From Methyloversatilis discipulorum (GTDB taxonomy: Bacteria > Pseudomonadota > Gammaproteobacteria > Burkholderiales > Rhodocyclaceae), in assembly GCF_000385375.1 (NCBI RefSeq), contig NZ_ARVV01000001.1:3038001-3102000 (forward strand): DNA of 64,000 bases, read 5' to 3'. The notes below the pieces were generated by a model. The model did not search any database. It was given only the letters and a program-made list of their open reading frames with translations, and was not told the origin of the DNA. The translations under genes were made by a program, and so were the position numbers. How positions within the stretch are numbered: the first letter of the stretch is position 1; each line of letters begins with the position of its first letter. Positions 1 to 9,294 of this stretch are shown here, piece by piece.

Positions 1-2228
1 GAACCGGCGTGCGCAATCATGTTCACGCCGAAGCTGAGCTTGTCGGTGGCGTCGTAATTCCAGCCCAGACGCAGCACATCGCGCGGAATGCCGGGGATGT
101 AGTCGCCCGGCTTGATCGTGAATTCGTTGAGCTGGCCCGGCGTCTTGTTCGAACTGCTGTTCGACTGGTTAACCACCCGCGCAGTCGAATCGAAGGTGGC
201 TTCGAGCCGCGTATAGGCGGCGCGGAAGGTGTGCTTGCCCAACCGCGCGGTCATGCCCAGTTCGAAGCCTTCGCGCGTGGTGCTTTCGAAGGTGTCGAAC
301 ACGCCGCGGTTCTTGCGGCCGAGCGACACGAACAGGATGTCGTCCTCGAGTTCGGTCACGAACACCGTGGCGTTGAAATCGATCTTGCCGTCGAGCGCCG
401 TGCCGCGCAGGCCGAACTCGGTGCTGAGCGAACGCACCTGCGGCAGATAGGGGTCGCTGGTCAGCGCGGTCGGCACCGAACAGCCGATGCTCTTGCCGTT
501 GTTCTGGTTCTCGACTTCCTTGTCGCGCGCGCAGCCCAGTTCGATCACCGACGGCGTGCGCGAGCCCTTGCTCACGTTCATGAAGAAATTCAGCTCGGGC
601 GTCGGCAACCACGACATGCCAAAGGACGGATTGGCGCTGTAGTAGGTGTAATCGCCCTCCGAACAGAGGAAGCGCGCGGTGGCGTCGGCCAGCGTGCCGC
701 AGCGCATCTGGCGGGTGTTCAGGAAGTTCTGCGTGAACTGGTAGAGCGGAATCGGCTTGTCCGACACCAGCTGGTTCTTCACGTGCGTGCGGCTCCAGCG
801 CAGGCCGTAGTTCACGAAGAAGTTGTCCTGCACCGTCCAGGTGTCGGTGGCGAAGATCGCGACCGCCTCGTTCGACCCGGTCAGGTTGTTGCGCTGGATC
901 AGCGTCTCCAGCGGCGCCAGTCCCAGTTCGTCGGCCTTCGACGGATCGGTGTAGATGTTGCGGTCACCGTCGATGAAACCGAGCAACTGGCCCTGGCCGT
1001 AGCTCATGTCATTGCGGTCGAAGGTGCCGCCGACGACCACCTGGTGTCGGTCGCCCACATGCACCCACTGCAGCGTCAGCCCCATCGCCTCCTGCGAGGT
1101 ACCGCCGATATTGAACAGCCCGTTGGGCGCAAAGCCGGGGCAGCCGGGCGAGGTGGGACCACCGACCGGGTCGTAGGCGCCGTTGGCCGACACGTAGGGG
1201 AAGTTGCTCAGCGGGCAGTCGTCCAGACGGCCGTAGGACAGGCGATCGAAGTCGTCCCAGAAGTCGCCGCCGACCGAACGCTGGGTCAGCTTGCGCTGAT
1301 ACAGGCCGAGCGACAGGCTGTCGCGGTCGCTGATGTCGAGCCGGCCACGCAGATTGATGTGAGTGAGATCGTTGTCGTTGGTGTCGGGCGAGGTGAACAC
1401 CGACTCCGGTCGCACCTGCCAGTCCTCGTAAGGCACCAGCCCGTTACCGGTGAGCTTGTTGTCGACCTTGAGCAGCGAGCCGGTCAGCTCGACCTTGCCG
1501 ATGCGCGCATCGATACGGCCGAAGTACTGGTTCACGCTGCTCGGCGAGTTGTCACGCCAGCCGTCCTCACGGAACTCGCTGATCGCCAGGAAACCGGCCA
1601 CCGTGCCGTTGTTGCCGCCGATCGCAAGCTGGTTCTGGGAACGACCCCACGAGCCCTGTGTCCTGGTCGCTTCGAAGCGCTGCGAAGTGAAGCCGGACTT
1701 GGTCTGCAGCGACAGCGCGCCACCTATGGTGTTCAGGCCAAACAGCGGATTCGAGCCGGGAATCAGGTCAGTGCGCTCGATCGCGATGGTCGGGATCAGA
1801 TCCCAGTTCACCACCTCGCCGAAAGGCTCGTTGATGCGTACGCCATCGAGGTAGACCGACAGCCCCTGCGGTGTGCCGACCAGCGGCGACGCGGAAAAGC
1901 CGCGAAAACTCAGGTCCTGCTGGAAGGGGTTGCCTGCGTAGTCGTTGATCGTGATCGACTGTCCCGTCGTGTTCAGGAAGTCGGTGATGTTGATCGACTG
2001 CTGCTGGCGGATGTCCTCGGCGGTCGCGCTCTGCACATTGACGCTGGACTGGTCGCGATCGATCACCACGCCCGGCAGCGGCGTGATGATGCGCGGTGCG
2101 CGAATCTCGACCGGTGCCAGCTCGATCACCTCTTCCTCCTGCGCCATTGCGGTACCGGTGTATGGCCCAGCGGCCAGAGCGAGTGCCGCCAGCGACCTCG
2201 CCCCTCCTCTTCTTGTATGCCTTGTCAT
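1..2228 (-). CDS. TonB-dependent outer-membrane receptor (C-terminus cut by window edge)
   Basis: The start is ATG at 2228, preceded by GAGGT about 4 bases upstream. The first 29 residues are an Arg-rich n-region, an Ala/Leu core and a TAMA|QEE cleavage site, a Sec signal peptide. A plug domain follows (roughly residues 45-170), with DLSFRGFSASP, LDGVRINEPFGE and NPLFGLNTIGGALSLQT. The rest reads as beta-barrel strands, and the last visible residues (DKLSFGVNMIAHAG) are a typical C-terminal barrel strand, so little of the usual 750-800 residues is missing. Family role: TonB/ExbBD-driven import of a chelate or other large ligand. The ligand cannot be told from sequence; no Fur box or riboswitch was seen upstream. 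aroC lies upstream on the same strand across a 500-base gap, so it is probably transcribed separately. Confidence 0.9.
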   Translation of the reverse strand, partial: MTRHTRRGGARSLAALALAAGPYTGTAMAQEEEVIELAPVEIRAPRIITPLPGVVIDRDQSSVNVQSATAEDIRQQQSINITDFLNTTGQSITINDYAGNPFQQDLSFRGFSASPLVGTPQGLSVYLDGVRINEPFGEVVNWDLIPTIAIERTDLIPGSNPLFGLNTIGGALSLQTKSGFTSQRFEATRTQGSWGRSQNQLAIGGNNGTVAGFLAISEFREDGWRDNSPSSVNQYFGRIDARIGKVELTGSLLKVDNKLTGNGLVPYEDWQVRPESVFTSPDTNDNDLTHINLRGRLDISDRDSLSLGLYQRKLTQRSVGGDFWDDFDRLSYGRLDDCPLSNFPYVSANGAYDPVGGPTSPGCPGFAPNGLFNIGGTSQEAMGLTLQWVHVGDRHQVVVGGTFDRNDMSYGQGQLLGFIDGDRNIYTDPSKADELGLAPLETLIQRNNLTGSNEAVAIFATDTWTVQDNFFVNYGLRWSRTHVKNQLVSDKPIPLYQFTQNFLNTRQMRCGTLADATARFLCSEGDYTYYSANPSFGMSWLPTPELNFFMNVSKGSRTPSVIELGCARDKEVENQNNGKSIGCSVPTALTSDPYLPQVRSLSTEFGLRGTALDGKIDFNATVFVTELEDDILFVSLGRKNRGVFDTFESTTREGFELGMTARLGKHTFRAAYTRLEATFDSTARVVNQSNSSSNKTPGQLNEFTIKPGDYIPGIPRDVLRLGWNYDATDKLSFGVNMIAHAG

Positions 2229-2731
2229 CGACCTCGATGTAGGACGGACTCCTACAACGCCACGGGCTATTTGTTTCCCGTCTTGTACCGAGGCGCGTCA
2301 CGTGGAAACAGGGAAAACATCCCGTGCAGATAACGCGGGGAAAATTTCCCGGGCGGCGATTTCATTCCCGAGGAATGCACGCATGCCGCACGGGTAGGCC
2401 GGATCGGCCGACGGGCCCGGTCTGTGGCCGAACACCGGCTGTTGCCCTCCGACCGGGACCGAGTCCCGGTATTGACGGGAACATTTCCGAAAAGGTGACG
2501 ATTTACTGCTTGGCGGCAACGGCGATTCCGCCTGACACGGGTCACGCGGACCGGTGTCGGCGACGGGATCGGACAGGCGGGAAGATCGGGAGGAAGGTGC
2601 TGCAGCCGGGCGCTGAGGTCAGGCCCGGGGAAGAACCGGAGGCGGGGCCGGCGAATTCACGGCGAGCAAGGCCGCGAACCGCTGCCGGGCCGCCGGTGCG
2701 CCAGCCAGGGCGCATCGGCGGACGGTGTCGC
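2229..2731. other. 503-base intergenic region with inverted repeats
   Basis: No convincing gene lies between aroC and the TonB receptor. Two short dyads sit 110-150 bases upstream of the receptor start: GGGAAA-A-TTTCCC at 2338-2350 and CATTCC-CGA-GGAATG at 2363-2377. Further GGGAA/TTCCC runs occur at 2273-2315. They could be operator half-sites for the receptor promoter. No terminator with a T-run was found after aroC. Confidence 0.45.
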
Positions 2732-3901
2732 TCAGGCCTCGTCCGGCTCCGGGTCATCCACGGCGGCGTCGCGTTGCGCGCGCAGCCGTTCGATCACGTC
2801 GGCCGGGGCGGCCGCCGGAATGCGCGGCGTCGGGCAGTCGACGTCGCCGCACTGTGCGCGGTGGCGCAGCGCGTGGTCCATCAGCACCAGTGCCAGCATG
2901 GCTTCAGCCACCGGCGTGGCACGGATGCCGACGCAGGGGTCGTGCCGGCCGTGCGTATTGACGATGACCGGATTGCCGGCCTTGTCGATCGAGTGACGGT
3001 CCAGCCGGATGCTGGAGGTGGGCTTGATGGCGATCGACACACGCACGTCCTGCCCGGTCGAAATGCCGCCCAGCACGCCGCCGGCGTTGTTCGACAGGAA
3101 GCCCTGCGGCGACATTTCGTCCGAGTGCTCGGTGCCGCGCTGTTCGACGCTGGCGAAACCGGCGCCGATCTCGACACCCTTGACCGCGTTGATGCCCATC
3201 ATCGCGTGCGCGATGTCGGCGTCCAGCCGGTCATACACCGGTTCGCCCCAGCCCACGGGCACGCCACTGGCAACCACGTCGATGCGGGCACCGCAGGAGT
3301 CGCCCGACTTGCGCAGCTGGTCCATGAACAGTTCGAGCTCGGGGACGATGGTGGCGTCCGGCGCGAAGAAGGGGTTGCTGGCGATCGCGTCGCGGTCGCG
3401 GTATTCGATGCGGATCGGGCCGAGCTGGCTCATCCAGCCGTGGATTTCGATGCCGTAGCGCTCGCGCAGCCACTTGCGGGCGATCGCACCGGCCGCCACG
3501 CGCACCGCGGTCTCGCGCGCCGACGAGCGGCCGCCGCCGCGGTGGTCGCGGATACCGTACTTCTGCCAGTAGCCGTAGTCGGCGTGTCCCGGGCGGAAGG
3601 TTTCGGCGATGTTGCCGTAGTCCTTCGAGCGCTGGTCCTGGTTGCGGATGAGCAGCGCGATCGGCGTGCCGGTGGTGACACCTTCGAACACGCCGGACAG
3701 GATTTCCACTTCGTCCGGCTCGCGCCGCTGCGTCACGTGGCGCGAGGTGCCGGGCTTGCGCCGGTCCAGTTCGGCCTGGATGTCGGCGGCGCTCAGCGCC
3801 AGCCCCGGCGGACAGCCGTCGACCACGCAGCCGATGGCCGGGCCATGCGACTCACCGAAGGAGGTGACACAGAAAAGCGTGCCCAAAGTATTGCCGGACA
3901 T
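2732..3901 (-). CDS. aroC: Chorismate synthase
   Basis: Converts 5-enolpyruvylshikimate-3-phosphate to chorismate with reduced FMN, the last step of the shikimate pathway, in the cytosol. The 389-residue protein begins [20 protein letters not shown], the family N-terminus, which fixes the ATG at 3901. Other family blocks are present: [34 protein letters not shown] and [18 protein letters not shown]. Length is slightly above the usual 350-370 because of a charged C-terminal tail (about 15 residues, ending PEPDEA). The gene is divergent from the membrane protein at 3986, with 84 bases between them. Confidence 0.97.
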   Translation of the reverse strand: MSGNTLGTLFCVTSFGESHGPAIGCVVDGCPPGLALSAADIQAELDRRKPGTSRHVTQRREPDEVEILSGVFEGVTTGTPIALLIRNQDQRSKDYGNIAETFRPGHADYGYWQKYGIRDHRGGGRSSARETAVRVAAGAIARKWLRERYGIEIHGWMSQLGPIRIEYRDRDAIASNPFFAPDATIVPELELFMDQLRKSGDSCGARIDVVASGVPVGWGEPVYDRLDADIAHAMMGINAVKGVEIGAGFASVEQRGTEHSDEMSPQGFLSNNAGGVLGGISTGQDVRVSIAIKPTSSIRLDRHSIDKAGNPVIVNTHGRHDPCVGIRATPVAEAMLALVLMDHALRHRAQCGDVDCPTPRIPAAAPADVIERLRAQRDAAVDDPEPDEA

Positions 3902-3985
3902 GGGAAAACCCGCGATTTTTCGAGGCGCAGAGTCTACCATGCAGGCCCGGCCGACCTCCCGCCCGGCCCGACCGCATATATATAG

Positions 3986-4660
3986 ATGACCACGCCCTTC
4001 GCCCTCGCCATCGTGCTGACCATCGTCGGCGGCCTCTGGCTGGACGCGCATGGCGCCGCGTGGGCGCCGCACGTCGTCGCACTGTGGACCTGGGCACTGC
4101 TCGGCGCGCTCTGTCTGCGCGCCGCGCCCGGGCAGCGCGCGCAGTGGATGATCTGCCTCGCCTGGGCCACCTTCGGCGAAATCGTGCTGTCGCTGTGGTG
4201 GGGGCTGTACGACTACCGCCTCGGCAATCTGCCGCTGTTCGTGCCGCCGGGCCACGTGCTGCTGTTCGCGCTGGGCGTGTGGCTGAGCGAACGCCTGCCG
4301 CACGGTGTGACAGACGCCGTGCCGCCGCTTGCGCTCGGCCTGGTGGCGGCCTGTGCGCTGTTCGGGGCCGACGGCATCAGCCTGCCGCTGTTCGCGCTCT
4401 ACCTGCTCGCGCTGCGCTTCGGTCCATCGCCGCGCCTGTACTCGACCATGTTCTTGCTGGCGCTGGCGATGGAGCTGTACGGCACCGAGCTCGGCTGCTG
4501 GATCTGGCGGCCCGAAGTCCCCGGCCTGCCGCTGACGGCCGCCAACCCGCCGCTGGCGGCCGGCGCCTTCTACTGCGCACTTGACTGGCTGACCGGTCTG
4601 TACGCGCGCCGCGCCGGAACACGCGCCACCCCGCTTGCCGACGCCTCACGCGCCGGTTGA
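3986..4660 (+). CDS. Multi-pass membrane protein of unknown function
   Basis: 224 residues with about seven hydrophobic segments, beginning [15 protein letters not shown] and including [28 protein letters not shown] and [19 protein letters not shown]. Conserved-looking acidic and Trp residues within membrane segments ([17 protein letters not shown]) suggest a functional bundle rather than a simple anchor. I do not recognise the family. It lies 10 bases upstream of the PepSY gene on the same strand and is probably cotranscribed with it. The start follows an AT-rich TATATATAG tract, a plausible promoter -10 or leader region. Confidence 0.75.
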   Translation: MTTPFALAIVLTIVGGLWLDAHGAAWAPHVVALWTWALLGALCLRAAPGQRAQWMICLAWATFGEIVLSLWWGLYDYRLGNLPLFVPPGHVLLFALGVWLSERLPHGVTDAVPPLALGLVAACALFGADGISLPLFALYLLALRFGPSPRLYSTMFLLALAMELYGTELGCWIWRPEVPGLPLTAANPPLAAGAFYCALDWLTGLYARRAGTRATPLADASRAG

Positions 4661-4670
4661 TCCTTAGCGC

Positions 4671-6173
4671 ATGTTCCCGCCGCTCAGCGCCTCCCTGCCC
4701 GCCCTCGCCCGCCGCCTGCCGGGCGCCCTGGCCTCGGTGCACCGCTGGCTGGGCATCGCCGGCTGCCTGCTGTTCGTCATGTGGTTCGGCTCAGGACTGG
4801 TGATGAGCGTGGTCGGCTTCCCCGCGCTGAGCGACGCCGAACGCCTGCAGGGCCTGGGCGCGCTCGACGCGGCGCAGATCAGGGTGTCGCCCACCGCGGC
4901 GCTGCAGGCCGCCGGTGTTCACAGCTTCCCGCGGCGCCTGTGGCTGGAAGCGCTGCCGCGCGAGGACGGCAGCAGCGAGCCGGTGTGGCGCATGACCATG
5001 GCCGACGGCGGGCGACATGCCATCAGCGCGCGCAGCGGCGCACGCGTCACCGCCATCGACGTCGCCCGGGCCGAAGCCATCGCACGTGCCTTCTCCGGCC
5101 AGCCGGGCGCGCGCCACGTGGGCATCGTCGAACGCGACCAATGGACGGTGCTGGCGACGCTGGACCGCCAGCGCCCCTTCCACCGCATCGCGCTGGACGA
5201 TGAAGCCGGCACCGAGCTCTACGTGTCGGCACGCAGCGGCGAGGTGGTGCGCGACAGCACCCAACGCGAGCGCTTCTGGAACTGGCTCGGCGCCGTGCCG
5301 CACTGGTTCTACTTCACGCCGCTGCGCGAACAGTCGGCGCTGTGGCGGCAGACCCTGCTGTGGGTGTCCGGCATCTGCTGCATTTCGGCACTGAGCGGGT
5401 TGCTGCTGGGCGTGCTGCGGCTGCGCCGGCGGGCGCCGCTCAGCCCCTTCTCCGGCTGGATGAAGCTGCACCATCTGGCCGGTCTGGGCGGCGGCCTGTT
5501 CGTGCTCGCCTGGATGGTCAGCGGCTGGCTGTCGATGTCGCCTGGCGACTGGCTGCGCAACACGCCGCCGGGCAACGCGGCGATGGCACGCTACACCGGC
5601 AGCGTGGCCGCCGCGTTTCCGTGGCCGCACGATGCACAGGCGCTGGTGCCGCTGTTCGCCGAGGCGGACTGGAAAGAGGTGCAGCTCTACTGGGTGCGCG
5701 GTCAGGCACGCATGACGCTCACCGCCGGCAACGGCTTCCGGCGCAGCGTGGACATGCCCGACCTCGGCCACCCGGACGTGACCGAACACCACGCCGAGGC
5801 GGTGGCGCGCGCGCTGATCCCGGACGCGCGGCTGGCGGCGATCGAACGTCTGATACACGAGGACGCCTGGTGGTACGCCCGCCGCGACGCGAGGGAACTG
5901 CCGGTCTGGCGCGTCAAACTGGAGGACGACGCGGAAACCTGGGTGCATATCGACGCGCTCGACGGTCGCCTGCTCGGCACCCTGGACCGCGACGCCCGCC
6001 TGCGCCGCTGGCTGTTCAACGCGCCGCACAGCTTCGAACTGCCGGCGCTGGCCGGGCGCCCGGCGCTGCGCTACACGCTGCTGTGGCTGGCCGCGCTGGC
6101 CGGCCTCACCTTATCGGTCAGCGCCGTGGTGATCGCCGCCCGGCGGCTGACGCGGCCCCGCGTCGATCGCTGA
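4671..6173 (+). CDS. PepSY-associated transmembrane protein (possible iron-uptake reductase type)
   Basis: 500 residues. An N-terminal HRWLG followed by a membrane segment (about residues 32-51), periplasmic PepSY-like stretches, a second membrane segment near 226-246 (LLWVSGICCISALSGLLLGV), a third following KLHHLAGLGGG near 265-290, a second periplasmic block, and a last membrane helix near 470-490. This is the PepSY_TM architecture. Many such proteins sit beside TonB receptors and are thought to act in siderophore-iron reduction; His residues in the first and third helices (HRW, KLHHLAG) could coordinate heme, but that is inference. Its stop is 16 bases from the convergent SDR stop. Confidence 0.85.
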   Translation: MFPPLSASLPALARRLPGALASVHRWLGIAGCLLFVMWFGSGLVMSVVGFPALSDAERLQGLGALDAAQIRVSPTAALQAAGVHSFPRRLWLEALPREDGSSEPVWRMTMADGGRHAISARSGARVTAIDVARAEAIARAFSGQPGARHVGIVERDQWTVLATLDRQRPFHRIALDDEAGTELYVSARSGEVVRDSTQRERFWNWLGAVPHWFYFTPLREQSALWRQTLLWVSGICCISALSGLLLGVLRLRRRAPLSPFSGWMKLHHLAGLGGGLFVLAWMVSGWLSMSPGDWLRNTPPGNAAMARYTGSVAAAFPWPHDAQALVPLFAEADWKEVQLYWVRGQARMTLTAGNGFRRSVDMPDLGHPDVTEHHAEAVARALIPDARLAAIERLIHEDAWWYARRDARELPVWRVKLEDDAETWVHIDALDGRLLGTLDRDARLRRWLFNAPHSFELPALAGRPALRYTLLWLAALAGLTLSVSAVVIAARRLTRPRVDR

Positions 6174-6189
6174 AGGGCGGGCGCTCCGC

Positions 6190-6978
6190 TCACAGGCCGG
6201 TCATTCGCCTGACTGCGGCGAAGTACAGCCGGTAGGGCAGCAGCCGCAGCACGCGCAACCAGCCGGTGAAGCGCTTCGGGAAATGGATGTGGAAATCGCC
6301 GCGCGCCAGGCCGGCGAGGATGTGGCCGGCAGCCTCGTCGGCGCTGATCAGCGCCGGCATCGTGAAGTCGTTCTGCGCGGTCAGCGGCGTCTCCACGAAG
6401 CCCGGGCACACCAGATGCACGCCCAGCCCGCGCGGGTGCACGTCCATGTACAGCGACTCGGCGAAATTGATCAGCGCCGCCTTGCTCGCGCCATAGACCA
6501 GCGCCTTCGGCAATCCGCGGTAACCGGCGACGCTGGACACGATGACCAGCGCACCGGACTGCTGCACCAGCATGCCGGGCAGCACCGCGGCGCAGCCATG
6601 CATGACGGCGGCAACGTTGGTGCGCAGCGTGGCGTCGACATCGTCGTCGTCCAGTTCCCAGGCGCGCACCGGACGGTAGCGCGCGGCGACGAAGAACACG
6701 GCATCCACCCCGCCCCAGCGTTTGCACAGTTCGGTGGACGCGTCCATCAACGCCCCCGGCTCGCTGACGTCGAGTGGAAGCTGCAGCACGTTCGGCGCGC
6801 GGCCGGCCACATCGGCCACATCCGCCAGTCGCGCCGCGTCGCGGGCGGACAGCGCGACACGCGCGCCCGACTCGATCAGCCGGCGCGCCAGTGCGGCGCC
6901 AATGCCGCTCGACGCACCGATCACCCAGACGCGTTTGCCAGCCCAGTCCTTCACGGGCGGATTCAGCGGCGCGAACAT
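6190..6978 (-). CDS. Short-chain dehydrogenase/reductase
   Basis: 262 residues, classical SDR: cofactor motif VIGASSGIGAALARRL near residue 18, NxAxx region TNVAAV, catalytic Ser in VIVSSVAGYRG and YGASK (Tyr-x3-Lys). The basic residues after the second beta strand (SARDAARL) favour NADP(H). The start ATG overlaps the upstream stop by one base (TGATG), so translation is coupled to the DUF3833 lipoprotein. It is the last gene of the cluster headed at 13454. In related clusters an SDR accompanies Cfa, DUF1365 and FAD genes; the substrate is unknown, possibly a modified acyl chain or a lipophilic carbonyl. Confidence 0.92.
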   Translation of the reverse strand: MFAPLNPPVKDWAGKRVWVIGASSGIGAALARRLIESGARVALSARDAARLADVADVAGRAPNVLQLPLDVSEPGALMDASTELCKRWGGVDAVFFVAARYRPVRAWELDDDDVDATLRTNVAAVMHGCAAVLPGMLVQQSGALVIVSSVAGYRGLPKALVYGASKAALINFAESLYMDVHPRGLGVHLVCPGFVETPLTAQNDFTMPALISADEAAGHILAGLARGDFHIHFPKRFTGWLRVLRLLPYRLYFAAVRRMTGL

Positions 6979-7517
6979 CAGGGCGCGCCGCGGGTGAAGG
7001 ACAGCGTCACCTCGCCCAGATGAACGCCGAACTTGCTCATCGCCGAGCGGTTCAGCATCACCTTGTCGTCGATCAGATACATCCAGTCGTCGAAGTCGAC
7101 GTTGTAGACCTTGTCGTCCACCGGCAGCGCCAGCACGTAGCGCCAGCGCAGCGAGTTGCCGCGCGCTTCGCCGGTCGCCTCGCCGACCACGTCGTCGGCG
7201 CGACCGCTGTAGCGGCCGTCGCCCAGGTGGCGGATGGTCCAGACGCGGCGACTCTGCGTGCCGTCGCTCCACTCGAAGCGCTCGTCCAGCGTACCGGTGT
7301 CGCCCTGCCAGCGGGCGTGGATGTGGACGACGAAGCGCTTGATCACCTCGCCGCTGCGGTCCTGGAACATGCCCCAGCCGGTCACCGGGCCATTGAAATA
7401 CTGCTTCAGATCGAGCACCGGCTTCTGCGCCGCGTACTTCTCCACCGGCACACCGCCGCAGCCGGCCAGCGCGGCCAGCCCGAGCACCGACAGCAGCCGG
7501 CACAGCATTTTCTTCAT
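6978..7517 (-). CDS. DUF3833 family lipoprotein
   Basis: 179 residues. The signal peptide ends in a lipobox (LAALAGC), so the mature protein should be lipid-anchored at Cys around residue 21. The mature part has YFNGPVTGWGMFQDRSG and a C-terminal MSKFGVHLGEVTLSF, characteristic of DUF3833, a lipocalin-like beta-rich family. The start is chosen by AAGGAG a few bases upstream and the ATGA overlap with the MFS gene stop (7514-7517). Inference: it could carry or shield a lipophilic product of the cluster in the periplasm. Confidence 0.88.
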   Translation of the reverse strand: MKKMLCRLLSVLGLAALAGCGGVPVEKYAAQKPVLDLKQYFNGPVTGWGMFQDRSGEVIKRFVVHIHARWQGDTGTLDERFEWSDGTQSRRVWTIRHLGDGRYSGRADDVVGEATGEARGNSLRWRYVLALPVDDKVYNVDFDDWMYLIDDKVMLNRSAMSKFGVHLGEVTLSFTRGAP

Positions 7518-8770
7518 GATGAAGCTCCTTGCAGATCGGGTTCGAGCCGGCGCGTGCCGGCCCACAGCAAACAGAGCGCTGCCGCCTTCAGCAGCAGCGG
7601 CAGCAGCGCATAGACGGCGGTCAGCGCGGCGCGCGCCTCGTCGCCCTGCTCGCCCGGCCGGTAGCCGAGCAGCGCCAGTGCAGGCAAGGCAACGCCGGCG
7701 GCCAGCGCAAGGTTGAGCTTGGTGACGAAGGTCCATACGCCGAAGCTGCCGCCGGCCGGCAGCGGCTCCTCGCGCCGCGCAATCAGACCGGCCAGCAGCG
7801 CTGGCGGCAGCGCGAGGTCGGCGCCCAGCGCGATGCCCGAGCCGACGCAGATGAGCATGAAGGCGGTGGCGTCGCCCGGCCCCAGCGTCCATGCCCAGCC
7901 GAACACGGCGATCGCCAGCAGCATCGACGCCGCCCAGCTGCGGGCGCGGCCGATGCGGTCGGCCAGCCGCGTCCACAGCGGCAGCGCCAGCACGCCGGCG
8001 ACGAAGTAGAGCGCCAGGAAAAGACCTTCGCGCTCCGGCGCCTGCAGCACGTCGGCGATGAAGAAGAGCACCAGCGTGCCGGGCACCGCCGCCGCGATGC
8101 CATTGAGCGCGAACACCGCGAGCAGGCGGCGGAAGCGCGCGTGCCGCATCACCTCGCGCAGCGTCACCAGCAGCGGCTGCGCGACTGCCTGCGGCCGCAG
8201 ATCGGGTACCGTGGTCGTGGTCAGCAGCGCGGCCAGCGCGAGCCAGGGCAGCCAGTACAGCACTGCGCGCCACAGGCCGGTCGGTGCGTCGTCGGCCAGC
8301 AGGCCGGGGGCGACCGACGCCGCGACGACGCCGACCAGTGCCCAGCCCTCGCGCGACGCCACCAGCCGGGTACCCAGCGCCGGCGTGGTCGACAGCTCGG
8401 CACCCCAGGCGGCGTAATGGATGGTGGCGATGCTGTAGCCGGCATAGACCAGCAGCAGCGCGCCGACCAGCCAGAGCAGCGGGTCGATGCCGGCCAGCGG
8501 CTTCACCAGCGCGGGCAGGCCGACCGCCAGCGGCAACAGCCCGAGCAGCACGATCAGGCGACGCCCGCGCGCACGGTCGCCGGCGGCGCCGATCAGCGGG
8601 TCGGCCAGCGCGTCGACCAGGCGTGCTACGAACAGCACGACGCCCAGCAGCGTCAGCGATACACCGTAATGTTCGGCGTACAGCTTCGGGATATGGATAT
8701 AGATCGGCAGCGCGGCGGCCGCCAGTGGCGCACCGAGCAGGCCGTAGGCGAATACCCGCGCGGTGTTCAC
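7514..8770 (-). CDS. MFS transporter, GPH/MFS_2-like
   Basis: 418 residues with about 12 hydrophobic segments. The conserved loop after helix 2 reads ARLVDALADPLIGAAGDR, typical of the glycoside-pentoside-hexuronide branch, and a related motif recurs near DRIGRARSW. MFS_2 proteins include lysolipid transporters, and members of this branch recur in Cfa/DUF1365/DUF3833 clusters, so a lipid or fatty-acid-derived substrate is more likely than a sugar. This is inference from context. It overlaps its neighbours by 4 bases on both sides (8767-8770 and 7514-7517). Confidence 0.88.
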   Translation of the reverse strand: MNTARVFAYGLLGAPLAAAALPIYIHIPKLYAEHYGVSLTLLGVVLFVARLVDALADPLIGAAGDRARGRRLIVLLGLLPLAVGLPALVKPLAGIDPLLWLVGALLLVYAGYSIATIHYAAWGAELSTTPALGTRLVASREGWALVGVVAASVAPGLLADDAPTGLWRAVLYWLPWLALAALLTTTTVPDLRPQAVAQPLLVTLREVMRHARFRRLLAVFALNGIAAAVPGTLVLFFIADVLQAPEREGLFLALYFVAGVLALPLWTRLADRIGRARSWAASMLLAIAVFGWAWTLGPGDATAFMLICVGSGIALGADLALPPALLAGLIARREEPLPAGGSFGVWTFVTKLNLALAAGVALPALALLGYRPGEQGDEARAALTAVYALLPLLLKAAALCLLWAGTRRLEPDLQGASS

Positions 8771-9294
8771 CGCGCCTGCCCGGCCTCGGCCAGCAGCTTC
8801 GCGCGCAGCGCCGGCTCGCGCGTGCGCGGATCGAGCCAGATGGCGAAGAAGGCGTCCGACAGTGCGCGATCGTCGACCGCCGGCAGCGCCCGCCCCTGGT
8901 GGAAGAAGCGTGCGCTGCCGTCGGCCAGCTTGACGCCGGTGATCACCTCGCCCGCCTTCACGTCCGGAAAGACGCGGGCCAGCACCTCATGCCAGCGCGC
9001 GATCTTCGCCTCGTCGCGCTCGCCCAGGCGGCGGATTTCGTCGATGCTGGCGCGCGCCAGCCGCACGCCGTCGAAGTCGCGGGCGTAGCGCAGGCTCAGC
9101 GCGAAGCCGCCGTCCGGCTGGTAACGGCCGCCACTTGCCCACAGCGTCGCGTCGTACAGCTTGAGACCGAACCAGCGCATCTCGCCGCTGCCCAGCGGCT
9201 TCGGATCGTCGAGCAGATCGACCACGCCCGCCGGCGGCTGTGCGAATGCGCAGGCCGAGGCGAACAGCAGCGCGCAGAGCAGACGCCTGATCAC
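8767..9294 (-). CDS. Chalcone isomerase-like exported protein
   Basis: 175 residues starting at a GTG (9294) that overlaps the Cfa stop as GTGA. Signal peptide MIRRLLCALLFASACAFAQ|PP. The mature protein (GSGEMRWFGLKLYDATLWA, then YARDFDGVRLARASIDEI, and a C-terminal FFAIWLDPRT) matches the bacterial chalcone-isomerase-like family, which shares a fatty-acid-binding fold but usually lacks flavonoid isomerase activity. A longer reading from an upstream ATG would bury the signal peptide, so GTG is preferred. In context it may bind an acyl product of the neighbouring methyltransferase. Confidence 0.88.
   Translation of the reverse strand: MIRRLLCALLFASACAFAQPPAGVVDLLDDPKPLGSGEMRWFGLKLYDATLWASGGRYQPDGGFALSLRYARDFDGVRLARASIDEIRRLGERDEAKIARWHEVLARVFPDVKAGEVITGVKLADGSARFFHQGRALPAVDDRALSDAFFAIWLDPRTREPALRAKLLAEAGQAR

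Noticed and set aside
9..2333. 774-codon open frame on the plus strand
   Set aside because: Antisense to the TonB receptor, which has a signal peptide and plug motifs. The frame is an Arg/Val/Ala-rich shadow typical of high-GC DNA.
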